Positions 47,070 through 60,186 are shown, counted from the first letter of the stretch. The stretch: DNA of 64,000 nt from Bacillus sp. AZ43 (GCA_004570425.1 SPQJ01000019.1:1-64000); one strand, 5' to 3'. Numbers and translations are program-made. The notes: generated by a model not told the origin, from the letters alone.

Positions 47070-48443
47070 TCACTCGCCGCCGGCCAGCCGGGTCAGCGAG
47101 TTCAGCGGGATCATCAGCCAGTGCGGACGGTTGCGTGCCTCGTAGACGCACTCGTAAACCGCCTTGTCGGCCTCGAACGCCCGAAGGAGTGGTGACTCTC
47201 CGCACGGGTCCAGGCCGCTCGCGGCGGAGTAGCCGGTGCAGTAGGCCGCCCGGTTGCGGGCCGCCCACTCCTGGGCGCGGTAGGCCCGCTGGGCGTCGTC
47301 GGGCTGCTCGACGAGCATGTGACGGGCCGCGTAGTCGAAGCTGCGGAGCATGCCGGCCACGTCGCGCAGCGGGCTGTCCAGCTCCCGCCGGGCGGCCAGC
47401 GGCCGGGCCGGCTCGCCCTCGAAGTCGAGCACGATCCAGCCGGTCGCGGTGCGCAGCACCTGACCGAGGTGCAGGTCGCCGTGCACGCGCTGGCGCACGA
47501 CCGGTTCCCGGCTCCCGGCCACCGCGGCGTACAGCGCGCGCAGGCCGTCGGCGTGCTCGGCGAGCTGCGGCACGACCTCGATGGCGGCGTCGAGCCGCTC
47601 GTTCATCTGGGCCGCGACCGCCGCGTACCAGCCCTCGTCGGCCGGCTCGGTCGGCAGCACCTTCGCCATGTCGGCGTGCACCGAGGCGGTGGCCGCGCCC
47701 AGCCGCTCGCTGTCGGCCGCGAAGTCCCCGCCCACCTCGTCGGCGTGCAGGTCGCCCTCGGCGTACAGGTCGCGGACGCTGGCGGTCGCCAGCCGCCACC
47801 CGTCGCTGGCGTTGGGCACGAAGGTCTGCAGCATCGCGACCGTCGCCGGCGGGGTCGACGGGTCGTCGTCCTCGTCGATCTCGACGTAGCCGAGCAGCGG
47901 CGCGATGTGCTCGTTCTCGGTCCGGCGCAGCGCGTCGTGGATCTCGACGTCGGGGTTGAGGCCGGGCTCCAGGCGGCGGAACAGCTTGAGGATCGCCTCC
48001 TGCCCGTAGATCAGCGAGGTGTTGCTCTGCTCGCCGGAGACGATGTCGCCGGGGAGGCCCTCGGGGATGTAGGCGACGCCGGCCGGGTGGAAGTGCATCG
48101 GCCCGACGGTCGAGGCGTTCACCAGGTGGATCAGCCAGGGCGGCGTCGCGTCCCGGTCGCGCATGGCGTCGTAGGCGTAGGTCTCCTTGCCGTCGTTGGC
48201 GACGGCTCCGACGAACGCCGACTCGAGCTCGTCGGCCGGGTGGTCGCGCCACGACAGCGGCACCAGGTAGGTCTCGCGCACGCCGTCGGTGTAGGTGATG
48301 TGCACCCGGTGCACCGAGAGGACCGGGTTGGCCCGGTCGAGGAAGAAGCCGTTCTCGGTGACGTCGGCCCACTCCCGGCCCTTGCCTCCGAACCACCGCT
48401 GGTGGGGCATCCAGTCCCGGAAGAGGTCGGTCAGTGCCTTCAT
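47070..48443 (-). CDS. mak: maltokinase
   Basis: Mak/Pep2 (457 residues) phosphorylates maltose with ATP to maltose-1-phosphate, the substrate of GlgE. The phosphotransferase core shows the catalytic loop [11 protein letters not shown] and the metal-binding VLDFEGEP; the N-terminal cap starts [18 protein letters not shown] 48443 overlaps the treS stop (ATGA), so both are probably translated in step. It is a separate gene here and not fused to TreS. Confidence 0.95.
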   Translation of the reverse strand: MKALTDLFRDWMPHQRWFGGKGREWADVTENGFFLDRANPVLSVHRVHITYTDGVRETYLVPLSWRDHPADELESAFVGAVANDGKETYAYDAMRDRDATPPWLIHLVNASTVGPMHFHPAGVAYIPEGLPGDIVSGEQSNTSLIYGQEAILKLFRRLEPGLNPDVEIHDALRRTENEHIAPLLGYVEIDEDDDPSTPPATVAMLQTFVPNASDGWRLATASVRDLYAEGDLHADEVGGDFAADSERLGAATASVHADMAKVLPTEPADEGWYAAVAAQMNERLDAAIEVVPQLAEHADGLRALYAAVAGSREPVVRQRVHGDLHLGQVLRTATGWIVLDFEGEPARPLAARRELDSPLRDVAGMLRSFDYAARHMLVEQPDDAQRAYRAQEWAARNRAAYCTGYSAASGLDPCGESPLLRAFEADKAVYECVYEARNRPHWLMIPLNSLTRLAGGE

Positions 48444-50275
48444 GACGTCTCTCCCTGGTCGCGGGTGTCGCTGTCGCCCGGGATCTCCTCGGCGTCGCTC
48501 ACCAGGCCGGCGGCGAGGAGGGTGTCGGCGACGGTGCTGGAGGTGGCGGCCTCCCAGTCCTCGTGCTCGTCGGCCGGCGCCGGGGTGGCCGGCTTGGCGA
48601 GCTCGAACCAGTAGAAGCCGTGCCCGGCGAGGGTGAGCATGTAGGGCAGGACGCCGATCTGCGGGAACTCCACCCGGCCGGTCAGCTCGATGGGCGTGTA
48701 GCCCTCGTACTGGCGGAGGTCGAGCTCCACCGGCTGCGGGAACCGCGACAGGTTGTTCACGCAGAGGACGACGTCGTCGCCGAACTCGCGGACGAACGAG
48801 AGCACCGTGGGGTTGCGCGAGCCGATCTCGGTGAAGCTGCCGAGGCCGAACGTCGGGTGCTCGTTGCGCACCTGGATCATCCGGCGGATCCAGTGCAGCA
48901 GCGACGTGGTGTTCCGCAGCTGCGACTCGACGTTGGTGACCTGGTAGCCGTAGACCGGGTCCTGGTTGAGCGGCAGGTACATCCGCTGCGGGTCGGCCGT
49001 GGAGAAGCCACCGTTGCGGTCGGGCGTCCACTGCATGGGGGTGCGGACGCCGTCGCGGTCGCCCAGCCAGATGTTGTCGCCCATGCCGATCTCGTCCCCG
49101 TAGTAGAGGACCGGCGAGCCCGGCAGCGAGAGCAGCAGCGCGTTGAAGAGCTCGAGCGTGTTGACGTCGTTGTCGAGCAGCGGGGCCAGCCGCCGGCGGA
49201 TGCCGATGTTGGCCTTCATGCGGGGGTCCTTCGCGTACTCCGCCCACATGTAGTCCCGCTCCTCGTCGGTGACCATCTCGAGGGTCAGCTCGTCGTGGTT
49301 GCGGAGGAAGACGCCCCACTGGCAGTTGTCGGGGATGTCCGGCGTCTGCGCCATGATCTCCGAGATCGGGAAGCGCTGCTCCCGGCGCACGGCCATGAAC
49401 AGGCGCGGCATCACCGGGAAGTGGAAGGCCATCTGGCACTCGTCGCCGTTCTCGCCGAAGTACTCGACGACGTCGGCCGGCCACTGGTTGGCCTCGCACA
49501 GCAGCACGCGGTCGGGGTAGTCGGCGTCGACCACCTTGCGCACCTGCTTGAGGAACTCGTGGGTGCGCGGCAGGTTCTCGCAGTTGGTGCCCTCCTCCTC
49601 GAAGAGGTAGGGCACGGCGTCGAGCCGGAAGCCGTCGATGCCCAGGTCCAGCCAGAACCGCAGGGCGTCGATGATCGCCTCCTGCACCCGCGGGTTCTCG
49701 AAGTTGAGGTCCGGCTGGTGGGAGAAGAAGCGGTGCCAGAAGTACTGCTTGCGGACCGGGTCGAACGTCCAGTTCGAGCTCTCGGTGTCGACGAAGATGA
49801 TCCGCGCGTCGGCGTAGCCGGTGTCGTCGTCGGCCCACACGTAGAAGTCGCCGTACGGGCCGTCGGGGTCGCTGCGGCTGGCCTGGAACCAAGGGTGCTG
49901 GTCCGAGGTGTGGTTCATGACGAAGTCGATGATCACGCGCATGCCGCGCGCGTGGGCCTCGTCCAGGAACTCCTTGAAGTCCTGGATGTCGCCGAACTCC
50001 GGCAGGACCGCGGTGTAGTCGCTGACGTCGTAGCCGCCGTCGCGCAGCGGCGAGGCGAAGAACGGCGGGAGCCAGAGGCAGTCGACGCCGAGCCACTGCA
50101 GGTAGTCGAGCTTGTCGATCATGCCGCGGAGGTCGCCGACGCCGTCGGCGTTGCTGTCGGCGAAGCCCCGGACCAGCACCTCGTAGAAGACCGCGCGCTT
50201 GTACCACTCGGGGTCGGTCCCGGGCGGGGGCAGCGCGGAGCGGCTGTCGGGGAAGTCGGGGACGGGAACGGTCAT
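48440..50275 (-). CDS. treS: trehalose synthase (maltose alpha-D-glucosyltransferase)
   Basis: TreS (611 residues) interconverts trehalose and maltose by intramolecular transfer. It is a GH13 enzyme with nucleophile Asp219 ([17 protein letters not shown]), the Glu in LLCEANQWP, and the HDE of [12 protein letters not shown]. The extra 50 acidic residues at the C-terminus (EHEDWEAA to the end) lie beyond the usual domain. It starts 50 bases after glgE and is coupled to mak. Confidence 0.96.
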   Translation of the reverse strand: MTVPVPDFPDSRSALPPPGTDPEWYKRAVFYEVLVRGFADSNADGVGDLRGMIDKLDYLQWLGVDCLWLPPFFASPLRDGGYDVSDYTAVLPEFGDIQDFKEFLDEAHARGMRVIIDFVMNHTSDQHPWFQASRSDPDGPYGDFYVWADDDTGYADARIIFVDTESSNWTFDPVRKQYFWHRFFSHQPDLNFENPRVQEAIIDALRFWLDLGIDGFRLDAVPYLFEEEGTNCENLPRTHEFLKQVRKVVDADYPDRVLLCEANQWPADVVEYFGENGDECQMAFHFPVMPRLFMAVRREQRFPISEIMAQTPDIPDNCQWGVFLRNHDELTLEMVTDEERDYMWAEYAKDPRMKANIGIRRRLAPLLDNDVNTLELFNALLLSLPGSPVLYYGDEIGMGDNIWLGDRDGVRTPMQWTPDRNGGFSTADPQRMYLPLNQDPVYGYQVTNVESQLRNTTSLLHWIRRMIQVRNEHPTFGLGSFTEIGSRNPTVLSFVREFGDDVVLCVNNLSRFPQPVELDLRQYEGYTPIELTGRVEFPQIGVLPYMLTLAGHGFYWFELAKPATPAPADEHEDWEAATSSTVADTLLAAGLVSDAEEIPGDSDTRDQGETS

Positions 50276-50325
50276 CGGGGGAGGTCGACCTCGTTCGGAT
50301 CGCAGGTGCGGTCGGGAGAAGGGGG

Positions 50326-52356
50326 TTACGCGACCGGCGGCGGGAACTGCACCGGTCGCGGCAGCGTGACCGCGAAGACGTGGGCGGGCTCCCGGTGGGG
50401 ATCCAGCTCCAGGTAGTTGAACTGGCCCCAGTCGTAGTGGGCGCCGGTCAGCTCGTCGGTGACGCCGAACCGCTCGTGCCAGTCCAGGCCGAGGGTGGGC
50501 ATGTCCAGCGCGGTCGTCCCGATCTGGGTGTCGCGGCTGGACAGGTTGACCACGACGATCACCGCGTCCTGCGACCCCGGGTCGGTCTTGGAGAAGCAGA
50601 TCAGGTTGGGGTTGTCGACCGCGTGGAAGCGCAGGGTGCGCAGCTGCTGCAGCGCGGGGTGGGCGCGGCGGATCTCGTTGAGCCGGCGGAGGTAGGGCGC
50701 CAGCGTGCGGCCCGACGCCTCCGCGCCCGCCCAGTCCCGGGGCCGCAGCCGGTACTTCTCGCTGTCGAGGTACTCCTCGCTGCCCGGCCGGACGGCGACG
50801 TGCTCGAACAGCTCGAAGCCGGAGTAGACGCCCCAGGTCGGGCTCATCATCGCGGCGAGCACGGCGCGGATCTTGAACATCGGCGGGCCGCCGAACTGCA
50901 GCGACTCGTGGAGGATGTCCGGGGTGTTCACGAAGAAGTTGGGCCGCATGTAGTGGCAGTTGGCGGCCAGCTCCTGGCCGTACTCCTCCAGCTCGGCGCG
51001 CTCGGTGCGCCAGGTGAAGTACGTGTACGACTGAGTGAACCCGATGCGGGCGAGCTGGTGCATCATCGCCGGCCGCGTGAACGCCTCGGCGAGGAACAGC
51101 ACGTCCGGGTCGGTCCTCTTGACCTCCCAGATCAGCCAGTGCCAGAAGTTCAGCGGCTTGGTGTGCGGGTTGTCGACGCGGAAGATGCGGACCCCGGCCT
51201 CGACCCACACCCGGATCACCCGGAGGCACTCGGCGTAGATGCCCTCGGGGTCGTTGTCGAAGTTGATCGGGTAGATGTCCTGGTACTTCTTCGGCGGGTT
51301 CTCCGCGTAGGCGATGGTCCCGTCCGGCTTGGTGGTGAACCACTCCGGGTGCTCGGCGACCCACGGGTGGTCGGGCGCGGCCTGCAGCGCGAAGTCCAGC
51401 GCGACCTCCATGCCCAGCTCGCGGGTGCGCGCGACGAAGGCCCGGAAGTCGTCCATCGTGCCGAGCTGCGGGTGGACGGCGTCGTGACCGCCCTCGGCGC
51501 TGCCGATGGCCCACGGCGAGCCGACGTCGTCCGGTCCGACGTCGTGCGGGTTGCCGCCGGGGAACTGGGCGGAGTTCGGGCCCTTGCGGTTCACGGTGCC
51601 GATCGGGTGGATCGGCGGCAGGTAGACGACGTCGAAGCCCATGTCGGCGATGGCCGGCAGCCGGTCGGCGGCCGTGGTGAACGTGCCGTGGGTGGGGACG
51701 CCGCCGACGACGGGCCCCTCGGAGCGGGGGAAGAACTCGTACCAGGAGCCGTAGAGCGCGGTCGGCCGGTCGACCCACACCTCGTACTCGGGCGTGGCGG
51801 TGACCAGTTCCCGGACCGGGTGCTCGTGCAGGTAGCGCTGCAGGCCGGCGGCCAGGGCCGGCGCGATGCGGACGGTCAGCTCCTGGTCGGTGTCCCGCAG
51901 GGCGGCCGCCGCGGCCTCGACGCGGCCGCGCCACTCGTCGTCGGCGTCCTTCGCCACGCGGTCGAGCAGGCGGGCGCCCTCCTCCAGGTCGTTGGCGAGC
52001 TCCTCGGCGCCCTGGCCGGCCTCGACCTTGACCTCGACGGCGTGCCGCCAGGTGGACAGCGGGTCGCTCCAGGCCTCGACGCGGAAGGTCCACAGGCCCT
52101 CGCGGTCGGGCACCACGGTCGCCAGCCAGCGGTCGGGCTCCGGCGGCAGCTTCGCCATGCGGAGGAACGGGCCGTTCGCGTCGCCGTCCGGACCGGTCCA
52201 GACGACGTTCGCCGCGACGGCGTCGTGGCCCTCGCGGAAGACGGTCGCGGTGATCGGCAGGTGCTCGCCGACCACGGCACGGGCGGAGAAGGATCCGCAG
52301 GACACGACAGGGGCGACATCGGAGATGCCGAGGCGGAGGTCAGCGCGGCCAGTCAT
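50326..52356 (-). CDS. glgE: alpha-1,4-glucan:maltose-1-phosphate maltosyltransferase
   Basis: GlgE (676 residues) extends alpha-1,4-glucan by transferring maltose from maltose-1-phosphate. It has the GH13_3 layout with nucleophile Asp395 ([14 protein letters not shown]), acid/base Glu in [10 protein letters not shown], and the substrate loop NRKGPNS. The N-terminal domain supports dimerisation. ATG 52356 is preferred to GTG 52359; a TAGCGT box lies just upstream, and no ribosome site is visible, so the message may be leaderless. It opens the glgE-treS-mak-glgB unit and diverges from glgP. Confidence 0.96.
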   Translation of the reverse strand: MTGRADLRLGISDVAPVVSCGSFSARAVVGEHLPITATVFREGHDAVAANVVWTGPDGDANGPFLRMAKLPPEPDRWLATVVPDREGLWTFRVEAWSDPLSTWRHAVEVKVEAGQGAEELANDLEEGARLLDRVAKDADDEWRGRVEAAAAALRDTDQELTVRIAPALAAGLQRYLHEHPVRELVTATPEYEVWVDRPTALYGSWYEFFPRSEGPVVGGVPTHGTFTTAADRLPAIADMGFDVVYLPPIHPIGTVNRKGPNSAQFPGGNPHDVGPDDVGSPWAIGSAEGGHDAVHPQLGTMDDFRAFVARTRELGMEVALDFALQAAPDHPWVAEHPEWFTTKPDGTIAYAENPPKKYQDIYPINFDNDPEGIYAECLRVIRVWVEAGVRIFRVDNPHTKPLNFWHWLIWEVKRTDPDVLFLAEAFTRPAMMHQLARIGFTQSYTYFTWRTERAELEEYGQELAANCHYMRPNFFVNTPDILHESLQFGGPPMFKIRAVLAAMMSPTWGVYSGFELFEHVAVRPGSEEYLDSEKYRLRPRDWAGAEASGRTLAPYLRRLNEIRRAHPALQQLRTLRFHAVDNPNLICFSKTDPGSQDAVIVVVNLSSRDTQIGTTALDMPTLGLDWHERFGVTDELTGAHYDWGQFNYLELDPHREPAHVFAVTLPRPVQFPPPVA

Positions 52357-52364
52357 CACCGACC

Positions 52365-52499
52365 ACGCTACTGACGTCGGGCCCCACCAGCACCTCGGCT
52401 GCGATCACGCCTCATCTGCCTCACCCGATGGGGCCGGGTCGCCGGTGTCCCGGATTGTTCGTCGCAACCCCTGGCGGTACGGCTCCGGCTGGTTAGTCT
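52365..52499. promoter_or_regulatory. divergent promoter region between glgE and glgP
   Basis: On the minus strand TAGCGT (52365-52370) lies eight bases before the glgE ATG. On the plus strand TAGTCT (52494-52499) lies six bases before the glgP GTG. Both suggest leaderless messages starting at opposite ends of the roughly 150-base gap, so the sequence between could serve a common regulator. No clear dyad was found in it. Confidence 0.45.
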
Positions 52500-52505
52500 C
52501 GGCCG

Positions 52506-55055
52506 GTGCGTGCTCTTCGTCGGTTCACCGTCCGCGCGGCGCTGCCCGAACCCCTGACGCCCCTGTCCCAGCTCGTCATGAACCTCCGGTGGTCCTGGCA
52601 CCCCGAGACCCGTGACCTGTTCGAGGCGCTCGACCCGAACCTGTGGGAGTCCTGCGGCGCCGACCCGGTCCGGGCGCTCGGCGAGGTCTCGGCGGAACGG
52701 CTGGCGACCCTGGCCAACGACCGCCGATTCGTGCGGCGCCTGCAGGACGCCGTCGACGACCTCGAGGAGTACCTCGCCACCCCCCGCTGGTACCAGTCGC
52801 TGGGGCCCGAGGCGCCGGCGAGCATCGCGTACTTCTCCGCGGAGTTCGGCATCACCGAGGTGCTGCCCCAGTACTCCGGCGGCCTCGGCATCCTGGCCGG
52901 CGACCACCTCAAGGCGGCGTCCGACCTCGGCGTCCCGCTGATCGGCGTCGGGCTGCTCTACCGGGCCGGCTACTTCACCCAGGGCCTGTCGGCCGACGGC
53001 TGGCAGCTGGAGCACTACCCCTCGCTCGACCCGCACGGCCTGCCGGTGAAGCTGCTGCGCGAGCCCGACGGGTCCGCCGCGGTGATCACCGTGCCGCTGC
53101 CCGAGGGGCGCACCCTGCACGCCCACGTGTGGCGGGCCCAGGTCGGTCGCGTGACCCTGCTGCTGCTCGACAGCGACATCGAGGAGAACGCGCCGGCCGA
53201 GCGGCTGGTCACCGACCGGCTCTACGGCGGCGACGAGGACCACCGCCTCCGGCAGGAGATGCTGCTCGGCATCGGTGGCGTCCGGGCCCTGCGCACCTAC
53301 TGCGGCCTCACCGGCACCCCGCTGCCCGAGGTCTTCCACGCCAACGAGGGCCACGCCGGGTTCCAGGGCGTCGAGCGCATCCGCGAGCTCACCGAGGCGC
53401 ACTCGCTCTCGTTCGCCGAGGCGCTGCAGGCGGTCCGCGCCGGCACCGTGTTCACCACGCACACGCCGGTGCCCGCGGGCATCGACCGCTTCCCGAAGGC
53501 GCTCATCGAGCGCTACTTCGCCGGCTTCGGCGTGCCGCTGCACGACCTGCTCGCGCTCGGCGCCGAGGAGGACCCGTCGAAGTTCAACATGGCGCACATG
53601 GGCCTGCGGCTGGGCCAGCGGGCCAACGGCGTGAGCGAGCTGCACGGCCACGTGAGCCGCGGCATGTTCAACGGCCTCTGGCCGGGCTTCGACGAGGGCG
53701 ACGTGCCGATCGGCTCGATCACCAACGGCGTGCACGCGCCCACCTGGACCGCCCGCGAGCTGCTCGACATGGGCACCCAGAGGACCAGCCAGGGCGACCC
53801 GGTCGAGGTCGACGGCCCGGTGCACTTCGACGGCGTCGACGGGATCCCGGCCGCGGACCTCTGGAACGTGCGGCGCACGCTGCGCGCCCGGCTGGTGCAG
53901 GAGGTGCGCCGCCGGATCCGGGAGACGGCGCTCTCCCGCGGCGCGACCGAGGCCGAGGTCGGCTGGACCGACACCGCCTTCGACCCCGACGTCCTGACGA
54001 TCGGCTTCGCGCGGCGGGTGCCCTCCTACAAGCGCCTCACCCTGATGCTGCGCGACCCCGCCCGGCTCAAGGCGCTGCTGCTCGACCCCGAGCGGCCCAT
54101 CCAGCTGGTCATCGCCGGCAAGAGCCACCCGGCCGACGACGGCGGCAAGAAGCTCATCCAGCAGATGGTCGAGTTCGCCGACGACCCGGAGATCCGCCAC
54201 CGGATCGCCTTCCTGCCCGGCTACGACATCGGGATGGCGCGCTACCTCTACTGGGGCTGCGACGTCTGGCTGAACAACCCGCTGCGCCCGCTGGAGGCCT
54301 GCGGCACGTCCGGCATGAAGGCGGCGCTCAACGGCGGGCTGAACCTCTCCATCCGCGACGGCTGGTGGGACGAGTGGTTCGACGGCCAGAACGGCTGGGC
54401 GATCCCGACGGCCGACGGCGTGAGCGACGCCGACCGCCGCGACGAGGTCGAGGCGCGGGCGATCTACGACCTGCTGTCCACCCAGGTGCTGCCGCGGTTC
54501 TACGAGCGGGACGCCGCCGGGATCCCGGGCCGCTGGGTCGAGATGGTGCGGCACACCCTCCGCGAGACCGGTCCCAAGGTGCTGGCCACCCGCATGGTCC
54601 GCGACTACGTGCAGGCGCTGTACGTGCCGGCCGCCGGATCGTCGCGCGTCATGGCGGCCGACGGCTACGCGCCGGCCCGCGAGGAGGCCTCGTGGCGGGC
54701 GCACCTGCTGTCCAACTGGCCGACGGTGCGGGTCGCGCACGTCGAGGCGACCGGCGCGGGGGACACCCCGGAGATCGGCTCGACCCTCGCGCTGCGCGCC
54801 GAGGTGGAGCTGCCGGGGCTCACGCCGTCCGACGTCCAGGTGCAGGCCGCCTACGGCCGGGTGGACGACGCCGACGGGCTGCACGACGTGACGAGCATCC
54901 CGATGGCGCACGAGCAGACGGAGGGCTCGCGGCACTGGTTCACCGCGACCGTCCCGCTCGAGCGGACGGGTGCTTTCGGTTACACCGTGCGCGTGCTCCC
55001 GCACTCCGAGCGCATGGCGGTGCCGTCCGAGCTGGGTGTGGTGAGCACCGCATGA
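52506..55055 (+). CDS. glgP: alpha-glucan phosphorylase
   Basis: GlgP (849 residues) releases glucose-1-phosphate from alpha-1,4-glucan with phosphate. It belongs to the GT35 branch common in actinobacteria. The PLP lysine is Lys605 in GTSGMKAALNG, followed by GWWDEWF; the active-site FSAEFGITEVLPQYSGGLGILAGDH segment is split over about residues 109-135. The C-terminal 100 residues form an added beta-like domain. GTG 52506 has no ribosome site and lies six bases after a -10 box. Confidence 0.94.
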   Translation: MRALRRFTVRAALPEPLTPLSQLVMNLRWSWHPETRDLFEALDPNLWESCGADPVRALGEVSAERLATLANDRRFVRRLQDAVDDLEEYLATPRWYQSLGPEAPASIAYFSAEFGITEVLPQYSGGLGILAGDHLKAASDLGVPLIGVGLLYRAGYFTQGLSADGWQLEHYPSLDPHGLPVKLLREPDGSAAVITVPLPEGRTLHAHVWRAQVGRVTLLLLDSDIEENAPAERLVTDRLYGGDEDHRLRQEMLLGIGGVRALRTYCGLTGTPLPEVFHANEGHAGFQGVERIRELTEAHSLSFAEALQAVRAGTVFTTHTPVPAGIDRFPKALIERYFAGFGVPLHDLLALGAEEDPSKFNMAHMGLRLGQRANGVSELHGHVSRGMFNGLWPGFDEGDVPIGSITNGVHAPTWTARELLDMGTQRTSQGDPVEVDGPVHFDGVDGIPAADLWNVRRTLRARLVQEVRRRIRETALSRGATEAEVGWTDTAFDPDVLTIGFARRVPSYKRLTLMLRDPARLKALLLDPERPIQLVIAGKSHPADDGGKKLIQQMVEFADDPEIRHRIAFLPGYDIGMARYLYWGCDVWLNNPLRPLEACGTSGMKAALNGGLNLSIRDGWWDEWFDGQNGWAIPTADGVSDADRRDEVEARAIYDLLSTQVLPRFYERDAAGIPGRWVEMVRHTLRETGPKVLATRMVRDYVQALYVPAAGSSRVMAADGYAPAREEASWRAHLLSNWPTVRVAHVEATGAGDTPEIGSTLALRAEVELPGLTPSDVQVQAAYGRVDDADGLHDVTSIPMAHEQTEGSRHWFTATVPLERTGAFGYTVRVLPHSERMAVPSELGVVSTA

Positions 55056-55164
55056 ACGTTGTGCACCAGGCACTTCGGTCACGCGCGTCCCACGGGCCTC
55101 GCGGAACGTGGTGACCGCCCGGCGTGGCGGGGACGTGGCAGCGCCGAGACCGCGCGTCGATCAC

Positions 55165-55170
55165 TAGGCT
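55165..55170 (+). promoter_or_regulatory. -10 box (TAGGCT) before the FHA gene
   Basis: TAGGCT ends seven bases before ATG 55178. A GGAGG lies between box and ATG, so the transcript either starts at the ATG or the box is coincidental and the ribosome site is used. Confidence 0.35.
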
Positions 55171-55177
55171 GGAGGCC

Positions 55178-56131
55178 ATGCCTGACCGCTGTGAAGTCCT
55201 CCCCGGAGATTCCGTCGTCGCTCGCCGCGGCGGCGGGCTGCTGTGGGTCGACGCTCCCGGCTCGCCCGCCCTCGTCGCGGCCCTGCACGCCTGCCTCGGT
55301 GTGTCCGGTCCCGGCGCCGACCGCGTGCTCGCCGCCGTCGCGGGGCAGGTGAGCTCGCTCGCCCACGGGGCTGCCTCCTTCGCCCTCGTCATCGCCGACC
55401 CCGCCGGCACCGGCACCGGTGTCGCGCTCTGGTCCGGCAAGGGCCAGCCCGCCGTCGACGGCGTCCCGGTCTCGGGGTCGTCGGTCGAGGGCGGCACTCT
55501 CGCCTCCGGCTTCCAGCTCGGCCAGACGCTGTACGTCGGCCCCGGCCAGGCCGCGCCGCAGATGCCCCCGGGCGTCTCGTTCGACCTCGTCGAGGGCACG
55601 GTGCCCGGCTCCGGTGCGATGCTGCAGCTGGCCGCCCCCGCGCCGTCGGCGTCGTCGGCCGTCCCGGCGTCGTCCGGGTCGTCGTTCAGCGCCGCCTCCG
55701 ACGCCGGCTTCGGCTCGGGCGCCAGCCGGGCGTCGGCTCCCGACTCCGGCGAGCAGACCGCCTTCTGGCGCCCGGAGAAGGACGCCGCGGCGCCGATCCT
55801 GCGGTTCGACGACGGCATGGTCGTGACCGTCGACGAGGACATCGTGCTGGGCCGCCGTCCCGACAACCACGAGATGGTCACCAGCGGCGGTGCGCGGCCG
55901 GTGCCGATCGCCGACACCCAGAACGTGCTCTCGTCCGCGCACGCGGCCCTGCAGCGCTCGGGCAACGAGGTGTCGCTCGTCGACCTCGGCTCGCTCAACG
56001 GCACCCACGTCGCCGGCCCCGAGGCCACCGAGTGGACCCAGCTCGAGCCGGGCGTCGCCCACCCGCTCTCGGACGGCGACCGCCTCCTCCTCGGCTGGAC
56101 GGTCATCACCTTCGAGCAGCCGAACGACTAG
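55178..56131 (+). CDS. FHA-domain protein
   Basis: A 317-residue cytoplasmic protein. The first 160 residues resemble a phosphatase-like or adaptor domain that I do not recognise. A Ser/Ala-rich linker follows, then a C-terminal FHA domain: DIVLGRRP, an insertion containing NVLSSAHAAL, then VSLVDLGSLNGTHV. The Arg, Ser-x-x-His and Asn-Gly positions that bind phosphothreonine are present. It may sense Ser/Thr kinase activity. GGAGG precedes the ATG. Terminated by a long hairpin. Confidence 0.82.
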   Translation: MPDRCEVLPGDSVVARRGGGLLWVDAPGSPALVAALHACLGVSGPGADRVLAAVAGQVSSLAHGAASFALVIADPAGTGTGVALWSGKGQPAVDGVPVSGSSVEGGTLASGFQLGQTLYVGPGQAAPQMPPGVSFDLVEGTVPGSGAMLQLAAPAPSASSAVPASSGSSFSAASDAGFGSGASRASAPDSGEQTAFWRPEKDAAAPILRFDDGMVVTVDEDIVLGRRPDNHEMVTSGGARPVPIADTQNVLSSAHAALQRSGNEVSLVDLGSLNGTHVAGPEATEWTQLEPGVAHPLSDGDRLLLGWTVITFEQPND

Positions 56132-56144
56132 TTCGCCCGACGAC

Positions 56145-56190
56145 GTGCGCTGAGGCCCCGTTCCGGCCCCGGAACGGGGCCTCAGCGCAC
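56145..56190. terminator. 46-base bidirectional hairpin terminator
   Basis: A perfect 22-base stem (56145-56166 with 56169-56190) lies between the convergent FHA and glgX genes, so it can end both transcripts. It is the longest perfect hairpin I found in the window. Confidence 0.88.
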
Positions 56191-56194
56191 TCCG

Positions 56195-58330
<2,136 letters not shown>

Positions 58331-58392
58331 GACGTGATCGTGCCAACTCGATCGCCCATGCGTGCGCAGGTCCGGCGCGACGGGTTGGTTGG

Positions 58393-59202
58393 ATGGGGGA
58401 CGTGTCGAGTACAGCCGCCGGTGAGGCGGTCGTCGAGATGACCGGGGTCGACGTCGTCCGGGGCGAGAACCACCTGCTCCGCGGCGTCGGCTGGACCGTC
58501 GAGGCCGACCACCGGTGGGTGATCCTGGGCCCGAACGGCGCCGGCAAGACCACGCTGCTGCAGCTGGCCGCGGCGCAGATGCACCCCACGCGCGGCACGG
58601 TCAGCCTGCTGGGGGAGACCCTCGGCGCGGTCGACGTCTTCGAGCTGCGCCCCCGCATCGGGCTGACCAGCGCGGCGCTGGCGCAGCGGATCAGCCCGCG
58701 GGAGACGACCGGCGACATCGTGGTCTCGGCCGGCTACGCGGTGGTCGGCCGGTGGCGGGAGCGTTACGACGTCCACGACCTGACGCGCGCCGGGATCCTC
58801 ATGCAGCAGTGGGGGATCGCCCAGTACGCGCACCGCCCGTTCGGCACCCTCAGCGAGGGCGAGCGCAAGCGGGCCCAGATCGCCCGCGCCCTCATGCCCG
58901 ACCCGGAGCTGCTGCTGCTCGACGAGCCCGGCGCCGGTCTCGACCTCGGCGGCCGGGAGGACCTCGTCACCCGGCTGTCGGACCTGGCGCGCTACCACTA
59001 CGCGCCCGCTCAGGTGCTGGTCACGCACCACGTCGAGGAGATCCCGCCGGGCTACACCCATGCCCTGCTCCTGCGGGACGGCGCGGTGGTCGCCTCCGGC
59101 GCCGCGGACGACGTCCTCACCGCGGGGAACCTCTCCGACACCTTCGGGCTGAAGCTCGCCCTGACCCGCACCGACGGCCGCTTCACCGCGCGGAGGGCAT
59201 GA
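58393..59202 (+). CDS. orphan ABC transporter ATP-binding protein
   Basis: A 269-residue ABC ATPase with Walker A GPNGAGKTT, the signature LSEGERKRAQIARAL (Glu-Gly-Glu instead of Gly-Gly-Gln), Walker B LLLLDEPGAG and the switch VTHHVEE. No permease gene is next to it. It resembles the YlmA/ModF-like group, often found alone, so it may have a role outside transport. GTG 58402 is an alternative start. Confidence 0.82.
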   Translation: MGDVSSTAAGEAVVEMTGVDVVRGENHLLRGVGWTVEADHRWVILGPNGAGKTTLLQLAAAQMHPTRGTVSLLGETLGAVDVFELRPRIGLTSAALAQRISPRETTGDIVVSAGYAVVGRWRERYDVHDLTRAGILMQQWGIAQYAHRPFGTLSEGERKRAQIARALMPDPELLLLDEPGAGLDLGGREDLVTRLSDLARYHYAPAQVLVTHHVEEIPPGYTHALLLRDGAVVASGAADDVLTAGNLSDTFGLKLALTRTDGRFTARRA

Positions 59203-59260
59203 CGGCTCCCTCCGGAGGCTCGGCCCGGGCGAAGCGAGGGTCGAGACGAAGGGGCCCTTA

Positions 59261-59266
59261 TAGGGT
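59261..59266 (+). promoter_or_regulatory. -10 box (TAGGGT) before the enoyl-CoA hydratase gene
   Basis: TAGGGT ends seven bases before ATG 59274 and no ribosome site follows it, so a leaderless message is likely. The GTTACC dyad is absent. Confidence 0.45.
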
Positions 59267-59273
59267 GCGATCC

Positions 59274-60062
59274 ATGTCTGGAGCGCCCGAGTTCGTGACC
59301 CTGCAGGTCGAGGACGGGGTGGGCACCATCCGCCTCGACCGCCCGAAGATGAACGCGATCGACGAGCAGCTGCACATGGAGGTGCGGGCCGCGGCGGTGG
59401 AGGCGAGCGAGAACCCCGACGTGCGCGCCGTCGTCCTCTATGGCGGCGAGCGGGTGTTCGCGGCGGGGGCCGACATCAAGGCGATGTCGCAGCTCGACGG
59501 CAGCGGCATGACCGCGTGGGGGCGCGAGCTCCAGGACTCCTTCCGCGCGGTCGCCCGCATCCCGAAGCCGGTCATCGCCGCGATCACCGGCTACGCCCTC
59601 GGCGGCGGCTACGAGCTGGCCCTCTGCGCGGACTTCCGCGTCCTCGGCGCCGGCGCGAAGATCGGCCAGCCGGAGATCCTGCTCGGCATCATCCCCGGCG
59701 CTGGCGGCACCCAGCGCCTCGCTCGCCTGGTCGGGCCCGCCAAGGCCAAGGACCTGGTCTTCACCGGCCGGCACGTGGGCGCCGAGGAGGCGCTCGAGAT
59801 CGGCCTCGCCGACGCCGTCGTCCCGGACGACGAGGTGTACTCCACCGCGGTGGCCATGGCCCGCAAGTTCGCCGCCGGCCCGCCGCTGGCCCTGGCCGCC
59901 GCCAAGCGCGCGATCGACGGCGGGCTCGACGGCACCCTCGACGAGGGGCTCGACCTCGAGACCCGCCTGTTCGCCGAGCTGTTCGACACCGAGGACCAGA
60001 GGACCGGGATGCAGTCGTTCCTGGAGCACGGACCGGGGAAGGCCGAGTTCACCGGTCGGTGA
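59274..60062 (+). CDS. enoyl-CoA hydratase
   Basis: A 262-residue crotonase with both catalytic glutamates in place: Glu114 (ALGGGYELALCAD) and Glu134 (KIGQPEILLGIIPGAGGTQ), 20 residues apart as in the rat enzyme. The oxyanion-hole loop is AGADIKAM. It hydrates trans-2-enoyl-CoA and could make crotonyl-CoA from 3-hydroxybutyryl-CoA for Ccr, as it is the only crotonase in the window with full active-site residues. ATG 59274 is favoured over upstream frame, which shadows the ABC gene. Confidence 0.94.
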   Translation: MSGAPEFVTLQVEDGVGTIRLDRPKMNAIDEQLHMEVRAAAVEASENPDVRAVVLYGGERVFAAGADIKAMSQLDGSGMTAWGRELQDSFRAVARIPKPVIAAITGYALGGGYELALCADFRVLGAGAKIGQPEILLGIIPGAGGTQRLARLVGPAKAKDLVFTGRHVGAEEALEIGLADAVVPDDEVYSTAVAMARKFAAGPPLALAAAKRAIDGGLDGTLDEGLDLETRLFAELFDTEDQRTGMQSFLEHGPGKAEFTGR

Positions 60063-60134
60063 TCGTTCACCACACGTTCGTGCGCCGTAACCGCCCCTGA
60101 GCACGCGGCGTCAGCCACAATCTCGACGCCGGCC

Positions 60135-60159
60135 GCCCGGCGCCAACGGGGCGCCGGGC
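60135..60159. terminator. hairpin between enoyl-CoA hydratase and the ABC importer
   Basis: A 10-base GC stem (60135-60144 with 60150-60159) and five-base loop sit 72 bases after the hydratase stop and about 28 bases before the importer GTG. It could end the hydratase transcript or be part of the leader of the importer. Confidence 0.5.
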
Positions 60160-60186
60160 CGGTACGGCGCCAACTCAGGAGGACAC

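Noticed and set aside
60075-60095. A fifth copy of the GTTACC dyad (GTAAC near 60088)
   Set aside because: Only the right half resembles the site; the left half is GTTCGT.
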